This document shows positions 1 through 12,600 of a stretch of DNA of 64,000 nucleotides, in pieces (within the stretch, counting starts at the first letter, position 1; every line of letters begins with the position of its first letter). The position numbers and the translations under genes were made by a program. The notes beneath the pieces are model-generated. The model was not told the origin of the DNA. It saw nothing but the letters and a program-made list of their open reading frames with translations, and did not search any database. The DNA comes from Gordius sp. MW1 (taxonomy: Eukaryota; Nematomorpha; Gordioida; Gordea; Gordiidae), in NCBI GenBank assembly GCA_964036665.1, contig OZ038526.1, forward strand, positions 19,220,001 to 19,284,000. The letters are read 5' to 3'.

Positions 1-239
1 AAAAATTTAAGTCTTCCATCTTCATAAAAAACATGCAGGGAATATCCTCGTTTAAAGAGATTGAAGAATTGTTAACTAATCAATTCCAAATCACCCTAAT
101 TAATACTATTTATTTATTTTGTTTAAACATTAAATCTTAATCCTATTTATGGAAAGATTATAATGTTGTCAATATTTGCAATTTATATTCAAAAAATTCA
201 CCTAAAATAGAAGCCTATAATTAATAGGGTGTTATTTAA

Positions 240-460
240 ATGCATAGTGAAAAATTCCATAATGCTCAGTTGTTTGTGCTCAGTTTTTAATTCAACTTGC
301 TCAGATTTTTAATTAAAAATGTTCAGTTTTTTTTATGCTCAGATTTTAATTAAAAAGTGCTCAGTTTTTTTGTAAACAAATGTTCAGTAATTTTTCAAAA
401 AATGTTCAGTTTTTTTTTCAAAAAAACATTTCGTTTTTTTTCAAAATATGCTCAGTTGTT
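240..460. repeat. Degenerate tandem TGCTCAG/T-rich repeat
   Basis: About nine imperfect copies of a unit built on TGCTCAG or TGTTCAG followed by a T run and AATTAAAAA, spaced roughly 20-30 bp. The short frame through the 3' half is T-rich and has no protein character. The reverse-complement motif (CTGAACATTT plus A-rich sequence) recurs at 860-1020. Confidence 0.6.
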
Positions 461-746
461 ATTAAAATCAGTAAATCTAACCCTAACCCTTGCCTATATT
501 ACATTTTGCCTATATTACATTTTGCACAGAAGTGTTATTGAGCTGCGGAAACGCTAGAGAGCTTTAATAATAGTTATAAATTATTCATTTAAATCGCGTA
601 TTGTCTTTATTAAGTACATAAATCAAAGTATATTAAAAACAAACAAAATGATGCCTTTAATAATCATTTATTAAAATAATATATATAAAAACCTAATAAA
701 ATGTTATAGCTGCTATATATAAGTGATATAACCAAAAATATTTTGA

Positions 747-830
747 GGTGCAATAGCTCAGTGAATTGAACGTCTGACTAGCAGCTTTAATAGCTCGTAC
801 CTCGCAGGTTCGATACCCGAACCTATCTCG
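747..830 (+). other. tRNA-like sequence (pseudogene or SINE head)
   Basis: An A-box-like stretch (TAGCTCAGTGAATTGA) is followed by a perfect B-box GGTTCGATACC about 45 bp later, the internal pol III promoter layout of a tRNA. I could not pair a convincing seven-base acceptor stem or a clean anticodon stem, so a decayed tRNA or tRNA-derived SINE head is more likely than a working tRNA. It sits between two blocks of inverted, related A/T-rich repeats. Confidence 0.3.
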
Positions 831-859
831 TTTTAATTAAAAATTAAAACCACTTTGCA

Positions 860-1020
860 TAATAAAACTTGGCAAGTATAATTAATCTCTGAGCAAATAA
901 ATAAAAATCTGAACATTTAATAAAAAACTTCATATTTAATTCAAAACTTGGCAAATTTAATAAAAAACTTGGAAAATGGCAATAAAAACTTTGCACTTTG
1001 AATAAAAAACTATGCAAAAT
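860..1020. repeat. Degenerate repeat, inverse of the 240-460 block
   Basis: Repeated AATAAAAAACTTGGCAA and CTGAACATTTAATAAAAA modules. Read in reverse complement they match the TGTTCAG plus T-run units at 240-460, so the pair forms a loose inverted repeat around the tRNA-like sequence. The next 280 bases up to 1304 show nothing I recognise. Confidence 0.45.
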
Positions 1021-1304
1021 AATTTGTTCTCTAATTAATATATGGTTAAACTTTACAGCAAAGAATTAGCTGGATTTTGTTTTTGGACAATTTTCTTATC
1101 AAAATGTGAAAGGTGCAGGCAAGTCGTAAAAAATTGACTTTTTCAACCTGACCCTGACCAATATATACACCTAAAATCTTATGAAGTGTCTACCTATAAA
1201 ATTTAAGTCATTATTAGCGGCAGGAAAAGATGAGTTTCTTTATATAAAATCTATTGTCTACTAATAAATGATTTAGATAGATGTGTTATGTTATTTGCTG
1301 ACCC

Positions 1305-2563
1305 CTAGAAGCATACACATTTGACTATAAGTAAAAATTGTGGGTAACAATTAGAGATATTATTCATTATGGTAACACAATTATGACAAATCATTTTAAC
1401 AATATTAACAAAGGTCTTGAAAATATAAGGATCACATAACAATGTTATATAGACGTTTAGAGAATGATTGAAAAAGCGGGATGTAAACGCGCATTCTACA
1501 AATTCGCTTTTTTGGTCGCCTTCATAATCCCAACCCCTAGCGTATGAATTAAAGTCGTATATTAGGTATGGTATAACCGAGACCGCAAACGACAAGCTCA
1601 AAGCTATCATTAGGAGCGTTACTCTTTTTTGCCTATTCTGCCAATTGTTAGAGCTCTCTGAATTGGAATTTAAGGGTGTGTTATTGTTTTTTCCACGCTT
1701 ATTTCCGGAATTGTTTGTGTTGCACATATCAAAATTTGTACCTTTGACATTTATGCTCGCAGGGTAAACGCGAGTGCTAGTGGTATCTCGATTAAATCGT
1801 ATAATCCGCTTTTTTATAAGCCGTCTAAACAAGTGTATGGATATAATATTAGGAATTATTGTCAAACTAACGGAAATCAGGTACATTACCATACCGATAA
1901 ATCTTTCAAATATTTTAAAGGGGTAGCTAAACGTCTCTCTGTATCTTGGAACGTATAAATTATGGACTGCTCCATCGGTCGTTTTCACACAAAAAGAGTT
2001 AATTTGAAAGACAAAACCATAAGGTATACCAGAGATCAGGCATATTAATAAAGTACCAAGTACCATAGTTTTAATCAGTTTCCGTGACATTTGTTTGAAA
2101 TAATAAATGGGGAATTTCAAAGCTACGAAACGATCGGCTGACATCAAAACGTGTAGCCAATTGCTGAAATGGACTAGACCATCGCGCAACGGCCAAGAAA
2201 TGTAATGCATATAGCTGATCATCCACCAGGTGATTTGAATGTGATACTGGTAAAAATTAGACTGATATTCGAGTATGGCCATATGATGAGTGTTAGGCAA
2301 ATGCAAAAATCGGTTATTGCCAATATTTGAATATAAACGTACGCGCTACCTTGTTGAACCAATCTATGTACCAAGGTGAAATATAGGAAATTACCCGTTA
2401 ACCCCATAGCCACTATGATGGGAACCCACATACGGTAGCAGTCATGAGGTTTTGGAGTCAAATCTGGTACTATGGTACCATTTAGAAACCAATAATGGAC
2501 ATCATTTTGGTACAGCAAAGTATCTCGAGATACATTAAAATCCAGATAAATTTTGTAGGGCAT
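1305..2563 (-). CDS. Rhodopsin-family GPCR, single frameshift
   Basis: A seven-transmembrane receptor in two overlapping frames. The upstream frame (2563 down to about 2290) holds an N-terminus with an NGT glycosylation sequon, TM1 with the GN motif (GLTGNFLYF) and TM2 (ILAITDFCICLTLI). The downstream frame (about 2300 down to 1305) holds TM3 ending in ADRFVAL, a DRF variant of DRY, then TM4, TM5, a long basic third loop, TM6 with a proline (VSVIPYLIYDF) and TM7 ending NVYITLLCDPYIF, an NPxxY-like end. The frame changes once in the TM2-TM3 loop and no GT-AG intron of suitable length fits there, so it is a one-base indel: a recent pseudogene or a sequence error. The layout resembles invertebrate FMRFamide-type peptide receptors; the ligand is unknown. 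Confidence 0.7.
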
Positions 2564-3011
2564 AGCGACTCTATATGTTAATAATTCTTAAAAATTCATT
2601 TTTGCGATCAAATACTATAGAATGTGAGTCAATTTTAAAATTAGAAGATATTTATGAATTTTGATAAATGACTTCCCCTGGTTTGCTAATTATTATCGAA
2701 TTTAATGCCCTTTTGTATTATCAATTGAAATGATAGGCCATTTAAGCCCATCTGCTGTCAGTATGAGGCTTCAATTTAAAGCAAGATTATTGTAATGAGC
2801 CAATAAAAAGAAACCTTTGTCAAGATATTATATGCAAATGCGAGTCCCATATTAATTAACTCGTGTCATTATAAACAAATTGGACGTTATTTACATTTAA
2901 AGAGATAAACAAATCTAATTAATTGATATATTATGTATTTATATTAAAATTTACATGGGTTGTTCCCTAATTTTGACTGAATGTAATGTAATTAAAATTT
3001 TGTAAGGATTC
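2564..3011. other. Intergenic, no feature seen
   Basis: AT-rich sequence upstream of the receptor frame. It could hold its promoter, but I see no motif I can defend. Confidence 0.4.
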
Positions 3012-3019
3012 GTCTTGAC

Positions 3020-4156
3020 TAGAGAACTGCAAAGTCACTTTTTTTCAACCCGAACCCGACCCGAAATCATTTTCAAATTTTCTACCCGGACCCGACCCGA
3101 AATCATTTTCATATTTTCTACCCGGACCCGACCCGACCCGAAATCATTTTCAAATTTTCTACCCGAACCCGACCCGACCCGAAAGCATTATAAAAACTTC
3201 AACCCGAACCCGACCCGACCCGAAAAATTATAAAAAAAATTACTTTCGAGCGCGAAAATTGCTGTGTGTAAAATTAATCGACTAATAAAAGCCATGATGA
3301 TTTGTATTCTTTAAAGGGGATGGTGAAAAAAAACTCATAATTATTTATTAATATTTAGTTTCCTAATATCAAGTAAACTGCTCATATGTTATAGAATTGA
3401 GACAACTATTTAACATCCATTTATTGTTATTATGAAACCATTAATATATAGCTGATTATAATCAATATAGTAAATAAGATGAAATTTATAGTGACTGTCC
3501 AAATGTTTTAAGTTTGAAGTGCAATTTAAGATAAATTCATTTGATATGAAACTTTAAAATAATTATAAGTTATTATAAAAAAAATTGCACATGAAACATT
3601 TATAAAATTATAACTTACTTTTAAGTTGGCTATGTATTAAATATAATTTAAATTAACGATGAGGATTAGCTAAAACTTCACTGTTAACACTAAAAAAATT
3701 TAAAATATAACTTTTTTGAAATACTTTACCTTTTAATAGTCAAATTAAAAACAGGAGTGATTTATGTAGTTTGAATTAGTGATGAGAATTAGCTAGCACT
3801 TCAGAGTTTGGAGTTTTAAAAATTTAAAAAAAGAGGAAGAGAATTAAATAAATGAATGATCCAAATTAATTGTGCATTTCGATATTTAAAACACTCTTTG
3901 CTTAGCAATTAACATTAATTAAAAAAATAGGTCTCGCGTGTTTTTTACAATGTATAAAGCTTGGACCCGACTCTATAAATTTGACCCGACCCGAAAGCAT
4001 TTTCAAATTTTTTACCCGGACCCGACCCGAAATCATTTTCAAATTTTCTACCCGGACCCGACCCGACCCGAAATCATTTTCAAATTTTCTACCCGATCCC
4101 GATCCGACCCGAGGTCGGGTCCGGGTCGGGTCTCGGGTCACCCGTGCAGTTCTCTA
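3020..4156. mobile_element. Non-autonomous hAT element with 8-bp TSD
   Basis: The element starts TAGAGAACTGCA and ends with the inverted TGCAGTTCTCTA. The 8-bp direct repeat GTCTTGAC flanks both sides (3012-3019 and 4157-4164), the size hAT transposases produce. Inside each end are arrays of CCCGACCCG/CCCGGACCC separated by AAATCATTTTCAAATTTTC, in inverted orientation at the two ends (about 3050-3225 and 3965-4140). Such subterminal GGGTC arrays are common in hAT elements and probably bind transposase. The middle 0.7 kb is AT-rich and has no transposase frame, so it must be mobilised in trans. Confidence 0.9.
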
Positions 4157-4164
4157 GTCTTGAC

Positions 4165-4916
4165 CTTGATTTTAAGTCAAATATAAAAACGTCACTCTAT
4201 CTGAAAATTATATATCTATTTACAGCATCCAATCCTTTTATCATTAAATTATATTATAATAATTATATTTTTTGCTATAAATTTGTACAAGATGTAATCC
4301 AATCAGATAAAATGATTGTTTCTCTGAAACAATTTCTATGACATCTCTAGACTTTAAACAAAGCCAAATCTCTCATAAATATTGTTTATTTACTATGTAA
4401 TAAATAACTAATAAGTCTATTTACACATATTATTTTATTTCTTTACATATTATGCTCTGCAATTTACTGGTTTGAATTTGAATTAATGAGTTAAAATTTA
4501 ATCTGTTTCATCGCGGTGACTCAAAGGTTGTATAAAATTTCTTAATCAATGCAGTAATCATATTTTTATGAGATGTTTGACTTGTTTCAAAATTTTCCAA
4601 ATTTTTTCTTAATGACAAGAAAAAGATTGCATTAAGAAAACTTAATCATAACATCCACAATTTAAAATCTTGCAATTTTGTCCATGACACGATAGTGTGA
4701 TAATTATTTTCTGATATGAGATTGGAGAAGAAATTGTAATAAGTATAATTATGGATCTTCACACAAATACTAATAAAACAATTGTTGCAATTAGCGATAC
4801 TTTATCTAACACAATTGTAATTTATACGTTAAATGTGATAGAATATAAGTAAAAGCAAAGGAGTTTTAATGTAATTTAAAATAATGTTTTAAAACGATTC
4901 CTGTTTAGGTATTATA
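4165..4916. other. Intergenic, no feature seen
   Basis: AT-rich sequence with no coding frame, tRNA or repeat boundary that I could support. Confidence 0.4.
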
Positions 4917-5215
4917 AGCAGATTTTGCTAGTACTTCACTGTGAACACGAATGTATTTTCAATTTTTTTCTTAGACGTCAAGTTTATGCAATATTTGATT
5001 TTAAAGTGGCTAAGAATAGCAATTTTGGCGTTATACGTCAATAACTTACAAATTAATTGGTATAATATTGGGTTATAAAAGAAAAAATCCATGAAAAATA
5101 TTTTTCACTCTGACTCTTTTTATTTATAATTAATATAAAAAATTATTTTTAACTATCTTTTTACCTTCACAAACCAGATTTAAGGACCCTCCCCCTTCTT
5201 TTTAAAGCTATGAAT
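4917..5215. mobile_element. Half copy of the foldback (GTGAACACRAAT) family
   Basis: Starts near ACTTCACTGTGAACACGAAT, runs through a T-rich stretch with TAGACGTCAAGTTT, and reaches AGGACCCTCCCCCTTC. The same order of motifs (GTGAACAC, TATACGTCAWGTTT, ATATTTGATT, CCCTCCCTTCCC) appears in the fuller copies at 14185-14970, 29061-31484 and 62405-63390. I did not find the opposite arm here, so this is a truncated copy. Confidence 0.5.
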
Positions 5216-6392
5216 TGTGCGTGTTGTGGCTTATTTACTACTACAACCACTAACTACTATGACCATAACTGGCTTGGTTGTGAGCTAGTCTATACAATCT
5301 TCCACTCTTCTTCCCCTTTATTATTTTAATTTTGGGTAAAAAACAATATTAAATTATAAGCGTAAGGTAAAATATTAATCTGAGAAAATAAAGTTTATGT
5401 CTAGGCTCAGTTTCGTTTGCAGTACCAATTTCTTTGCTCACTCTCCTTAGGTGGATAAGCTAAAATGCACCTTGTAATTTTTGGGGTATTTTATCTTTAT
5501 GTTACCAAATTTAATTAATGCTATTATATAGAACGGATTATTTATTTTTATTGATAGGCAAAGTACAAGTAACAGAAACGAGTAAGTAATTTAAACTTAT
5601 AACAGCTCAGCAGAAAAAACTAATTATAAACCTAAGTAATGCAGCAATATATAAGCAAGCCTAAAGTAACTAATAACAATAAGAAATTTGGGGTATTAAT
5701 GGTCTAATTGGTGTGTTCCGATAATTCGACCCGCTTGGGACCACTTTCGAAGAAAAAAAGTTGCTGTAAAATTGAAGCATAATGAGGTAAAAGTGGTAAC
5801 TACAATCGTTGATAAAACTGGTTACCGATAAATAGTAAATACTAATTAAAACTGTTAAGGGAGCAATAATAAATAGTTCATTCCCGGGAATATTGGTTAG
5901 TTATTTAAAGTTTGAGGTGTTTTTAAGCGATTTTCAAGAATACTCTTGCGAGTTAATTGATTATGCAGCCTTACAAGCAATTTAGGTACCAAAATCTTTA
6001 ATTGGTAAAGCTAACAAAGCGCAAAACATTTTACCCTATGTAGCAATCAAAACACCCCCCCCCCCCATTGAAATCTCGAAAGCTAAATGATATTTGAATC
6101 ACGACTTAATATTGATAGTTTAGAAATATTAACCCTAACACACCTTTGCTCTTGATTTTCATGTATCGTAACAAATTAAATTATCAATAACAATTTTACG
6201 AGCAGATATTTAAAAATAAAGTATTAAATCATAGAACTTCATACAAAATTCCGAGCAATCCAGCTAAGTAGATTTATACCACCACCAATTGTTTTTGTTG
6301 CAGCTAGATAAGGACACTTCTGAAATTTTAGTTTAGGTCAAAGTTTAGATTTCACATGCTAAATAAAACATTTCAATATAAAAAATATTATT
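5216..6392. other. Intergenic, no feature seen
   Basis: AT-rich sequence downstream of cortactin. It holds a C homopolymer near 6053-6067 and short repeats, but no coding frame I can support. Confidence 0.4.
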
Positions 6393-6398
6393 TTTATT
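6393..6398 (-). promoter_or_regulatory. Candidate polyadenylation signal of cortactin
   Basis: A canonical AATAAA on the minus strand about 245 nt downstream of the cortactin stop codon, the first one after the stop. The motif is common in AT-rich DNA, so its use is unproven. Confidence 0.3.
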
Positions 6399-6641
6399 CG
6401 GTCATATGGCAATTATTAAGCTGTCGCGCGATAAATTAATATAAAAATTAGTATTAAATATTTTTAAAACGTATTTGTTAATAAATAAGCGAATTGGTCG
6501 TATGTTAAATAAAGTGTTGGCAATGAGATTATAGCAGGATTTATGGATTTCCAATTAATGAGTGAATGGAGTTTTAACAGCTGATATTTTAAGGCATGGG
6601 GTGTAGACGACCGATCTAAAAAATAATAACTCGGTCGAAAT

Positions 6642-9600
6642 TTAGCTATTATCTTCCAGGATTTGTACGTAATTGGCGGGAAATAGGCCTTCTTTGCCCC
6701 TACAAAACCCAGTCCACCAACCATCATCAATCTACAATGATTATAATAAATTTTACTCAAAACTATGTTAGAATTTAATAAATGAACCTTTCCTTATTTG
6801 TGCACATTTCAAAATGGAGGAAAAAACGGTACACTTATTTAAAATTGATGAGCCATCATTTAATATATGGTTGCCGCTGTTTTTTTCATTTGGCTCTATT
6901 TTGATAATATTTAACCCGAAACTATTAATATTCTTAGTCCAATTTCTCATGATGGTACAAATTATAAAATCAGGTCGTAACCAAGAAGAATTGACCGTTT
7001 TATTTCTAATTTTACCTCTCATTTTTTTTGATTCATTTTATATTTTTAAACGGTATGTTTTGTACAATTAAATTATTCATCTAATAATAGAAAAATAATC
7101 TAATATTATAAAAAAATGGTAAAATAAAAAATAAAAATTAACATAAATTCCATAAATCGAAAGACAAAAGCTTTTTATAAATAATTTTGAGCATATATTA
7201 TATACGAACTTTATTGATATGAGTTATCAGTTCCCCGGGATCGAAGGTCAGTTCATCATCTTCGCCTAATAACGGGGCAAAGTCAAAATATAACTGTGGC
7301 ATATTTGGCAAGGTCAAAATATAACTATGGCATATTTCATAATTTATATTACTATAATTTGCTAGTTGACCCCCGCCTTCTTGCCTCGTCCAGGACCTTA
7401 ACTTTTAATGCCAATTTTATACTGGCAATAAATCAATCCATTTTGACGGTTATGTTAGATATAATTTTCGCTCGTTATGAGAGAATGTCCAAAAAACAAT
7501 AAAAATTTTCATTATTTAAATAAATAGAGGGTATACATAGATTACCATTATAACGTTAGAATAGACTCGCTCGTTGTAGTACTTACAAATGGGTGCCAAA
7601 ATTGGCATCATTTTTTTACGCGAATGAGCAGTCTATTTAGTCTATGAATAAAAGTATCGGAAGTTAAAGGAATTCCGTAATAACCATAATATCGAAATAT
7701 ACATATTTTAAAATATTTCAATTATTAATAATTTCACCTATATCGACCGAATAAAATTATTTCCATTTCCAAGGCTTAAAACAATGATTCATTCACATTT
7801 TGACTCACACAGTGGACTTAGGATCGATTAAAATTTAGAGAAGGAACGCGAAACTAAAAATCAATTTTTAAAATATTTTTTCTACACCGCTAATAAACAA
7901 GTGTTATGAAAACGGCTAGGTTTTTGTTTGGTAGACCTTTGGTTCAACTAAGACAAAAACTTCGAGTTTTGGATAAAGCAATAAATGAAATTACCCGCTT
8001 GATAATCGTACATAGCAACGGCGACAAGGCCCAAATCGGCGGGATTCAAGCCCAGTTCCTCTAGCTGATTCCTTAAAAGCTTATTTTCATCTTCCTTAAC
8101 TTCCCCCTTTCCACCATTTTTTCCCATTATATCATTCACATTTTCGTACAGAGCATCACCGGGGTCGGGCCCATGTGTGGAAATTTCATTTTTGCCAGGA
8201 TGCTCAGCCATTCCTTTCGTAGTCTCGGGGATGGTTTCGTATGTGACTTCGATAGGGTCATTTTGTCTCTCGTCCAAATTGTATTGCTAAAAAGTCGATA
8301 TCGGAAATCAATTTTAACCAGGGATAGATGGATTAATTTTAAAAGAAATGTCCAAAAAATAATATTTTTCGTTGGTATTGTCGATAAGTTGTATAAATTG
8401 CATCATCACCCTATCCTAAGAATATTAAGGGCAAACAAATTGCCTTAAAAAGATGCCCAGGTATATTTTTTTTCTAGAGGGAATAAAGCCTTTATTCCGT
8501 TTATATACGTATTACCAATAAAATGTGAATACTGTGCCACCAACCCATCCATCCGTTAAAAAATTGTCCCAAAAAATTAATTTTTAAAGAAACGATGAGA
8601 TTGTGAATATCAAATTAATTTCGTTGCTACGTATTGGCAAGATCAAATTGTAAAAATGGCATTACTCCCCCATCCCAAGTAAATTATAGTATAAATGTGA
8701 TTTAAAAAATATGTCTAAAAATATTTTTCTCCTGTGAATTATACATATATTCCGTTAATAAGTATTACCAACATTAAAACCTTAAAATTTTAACAGCGCC
8801 CCGCTTTGTAAATAATACCTCTACACAGCTTGTTTCCGTTTTTAATTCAGGTTCTGACTTTTCGAGTTCAATTTCAGAACTTTTAATTCGTCTCGAAGGA
8901 GAATACAATTCGTTTATCTAGGGAAAACCAATGAACAGATCAGTTAAAATTGTAAAAATAGGTACAAAGTAGTAAAACTATTAAATGCAATTTATGGGCT
9001 CGCTTTTAGTTGTCCGTCCGTCCGTCCTGTCCAACTGCTAATTTTTCATTAATTGCCGTTGTAACTTATACGGGTTTTTCCTAACTGTTTCACAAATAAA
9101 CTAGCTAATGACCGCTGGTTCGCTTTAATTTTTTAACCTCGCCACAGCCCAATGTCCATTATTGTTTATGGGCCCGACTGATTACCTTTATACATATTCT
9201 TTTGGCAACTTGCCTAGTTATTTTTATTTTATATCTCTGAATATAATCACGATCAAATAAAATGAAATATAATTGAGATAAAAACTTTCGTTTCCAATTT
9301 CAAAAAAGTTTCCCACCCCCTCAAATTTTAAGTTTTTTTGAATGTATATATAACAAAATAAGGGTTAAATTATGAAAAAAATGATTATTTTGCTTGTCTG
9401 TGTTTTCGCTTCTAAATTTGTAATTGCAAAATTGAATCATATATACCACTACAAAATTCCAAGTCCAACCCAAAACTGTTGTACAATTATAGTCTCTAAG
9501 CATTCGAATTCATACAAAAGGTGTCGTTAAATATGGAATCATACCAATAGAGGGGGGGCATAGTTACCCCTAGACCCCCCCCCCCCCCTCCCCCTTCTCA

Positions 9601-12600
9601 ACTATCTAGCATACATATATTTTTAAAAACAAATATAGGAATTAATTAAACTAAAGAGTAAACTATTCGTTTTCCTGGAACTAACTATAATTTCTGCTTC
9701 TTCCTTGACAGATTCAGGGGGGCAAAGGGGTGATATGTTCTCTTCAGATACACTCATTTCCTCAGGAGGGCATATGTCTCGCTCCAAAACCTTTTCATTC
9801 TTTTCACCTAAAATGCGAAAACCCACACAGGGGGGGGGGGGGTCATTATATTAGACATAAAGCAATATTTAATTTGAAATCAAACTAACAAATTATAAAG
9901 TTCCTCAATGAGCGTTATCATTAAAAAACACACAACTTTCCCATTGTTTAACACAATGCACTTGATTTCATCCTTTATATTAATATGAGAGGGTGGACTA
10001 AGGATTTCAAAAAAATTTCTATTTTAAATTCTCATTGAGACCAACATGGAGTGGGGGGGGGAGCCGAGGCACCATAACAAGATTCGGGTATTCCGGGCTC
10101 AATTTTATTCTGTTTTGTATATAATATTGCTTTCGTCCATTATTTTGTCACTTTTTTTTGTTTGTTTTTATAATATTTATTTTATTAAAGTTAAGTCTTA
10201 TCCAAAAATAGATGGAAATAAGAATTGATAAGAAAATATAACGAAAGTACTGCCAAAAATTTGAAAGCCAGAGCCGGGTAGCTCTAATTATGGGTGTGGG
10301 ACGCCTAGGGCTGGAAATTAAGTGATAAATCCTGACCGGGCCGGGTTTGGGCAGATAAATTTATACAAACCTGAGCGACAACAATTAAAAGCCCACTAAA
10401 CAAAACTGGTAATAGGAGCTAGTATTAATTAAAAAGACAAAACGGACTCGAAATTTATCATTAAAAGTTCCTCTTATTTTGATAAAAGATATTCCGAATT
10501 AATATTTAAGCAGTAGTGTTGCAAAAACGGCTGGGTTTTGTTTAGTTGAAGCTTTATAAAAGCGGTGAAACTCCCTATTATAATAAGAACCCCAAAACAT
10601 TACTTGAGTCCGGGTGAGATTTTGGTAAAATTTCTTTTTTATGAAAGGTAGTAGTAGCCGTTGGTTCGACTGGCTTATAAACAAAATTAGATTTGGGTGC
10701 GGGTTGAAATTGCTTTATCCTATCTTTGATAGCTACCTTAACGCTCGTTTCTTCGGCTTCCTTAGGATCATCATTACTGACACCATCTAGCGGATAAAAA
10801 TATTCAAAAATTGTATTGAGTCCTATTTTTAAAATCAAAAATGGTATTTACTCATCAATTATAACTAGCGATTAAACAATTGAAAAGTGCTTAATTTTCA
10901 CTTTTACTCAATTTTTCTTAAAGTAAACAAACTATAAGTTATACTCTATCATCTCCCTAACCTCTTTGAAACTTTAAAGCGCTGTTAAACAGTTTTATGT
11001 TAGTTACATTCCTAGTAGTAATTGTTTAACCATCCTCTTCTTTAATTGATTGTTCTACTAAGTGATCAAATATAAAATATCACCAGACTACCTTTCGAAA
11101 TCGTTTGATTATTCTACCCTAACTAAGTTGATAAAGTATTTGCAAAAACAATTATTCGAAACTCATACGACTTTCAAATATTATGAGATAAAATTGTAAT
11201 ATATTGCGCGCTCGGGTGATAATTTCAAGATGGCCACCGCAAAATTTATAAACATTTTCGTCAACAATCACCTGCACCACTGCCCTTTTTCAAAAAAACC
11301 CTCTCAAAATTTCTTAAGTCTTGCATATACTGTTTGTCAATATTCCGAGATTCATTTCTTAAACGTCGTATTCATTAAGATCAACAGAGTTATATCTATA
11401 ATTTTTTTATTAATCAAATGGTACCTGGGTTTGTTTTGAAAAAACATAAAAGATCTATGTAGTCCAGATTCGTGAAAACATAAAAAGATTATGAACTCAC
11501 TTTTTTCGAATATAGCGGTTGAAATTTTGCCTGGTTTGGGCACAACTTTTGAGGGAATGCCCTCGAATTTTGCAGATATTTTAGCGACAGAACTTTTTTT
11601 CAAATTTATTTTATCCCCCTTTCCTTGTTGATTTATTTTGTGCTCGAACATTTTTTTGGCAGCTTTTAAATCATACCCTAGCTGAGAAGCTTCTTCCATT
11701 TGAGGTGATATCATTTTTTTACCGGTATCGTCTGCTTTTAAATACAAAATATTAAATTTAAAAACTATACATTTTTAGTTATAATTTACCACCCATATTA
11801 GGGATAAAGATTTACCTAATTTACTTCACAAACCAAGGACTAATAGGGAACTTATCGTCAAGCTATATTTATTTAGTTACAGTCAATAATTATTAACTAC
11901 CTGCTTAATTCTCTAACCAAAAAGGCCTACATTTAGCGTAATTTTTTATGCTTAAATCATTTATCGTTTTCCCCCGTATTAAAAGAAATCCTTATTTGAA
12001 AAGGGGTTTAAGATGTACATATAAATTTTATAAAATCCTTAGACTAAATAGATTCAGTAACTTCAAAAACCGAATATCTGGCCAAATATTTTCTTAATCA
12101 GACATGCTAAAATGGAAGTCTATCTATTTACAAAAAAAATATAACTTATAAACTACAAAATTACTGTACAATTTATCATTATTCAAAAATTTCAACAAAA
12201 ATATGAACCAAAAAAGTTAAAGCCAATACTTTCAGGTTGAATTGTACTCTGGAGACCTGAGGAGCCATCGTGCTTTCCAAATTTACCACCATAACCATAA
12301 GTATAATCTTGGATTTAAATTAAAAATTAATATCTATCAGAAACAAAATGTTATTTAAAAAAATTAATTTTCCAATAAATATCTCAACACTTCTTACTAT
12401 TAGGGAATTATAACTTTTAAAATTATATAATCAAAACCTAATGCCTTAAAGATTACATTCCAGAATATTTGATTTTTTGTTTGATAACCATAATTTTCTC
12501 TTCAGCAAAGTACTTTATAAATTTTTTTCTAATTTTAATCAAATAATAAATTAAAACAACAAATTAAAATAATCTTCATCCAATAATTGGCCTATTTTGG

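Noticed and set aside
481-499. Two TAACCC units, telomere-like
   Set aside because: Only two units, inside an A/T-rich repeat, with no array.
2260-2330. Intron explaining the GPCR frame change
   Set aside because: The GT-AG pairs that restore frame would remove TM2; the short one (16 nt) does not restore frame and is too small.
3015-4186. Frames with repeated TRTRPEIIFKFS peptides
   Set aside because: Translation of the hAT subterminal CCCGACCCG arrays, present in both orientations.
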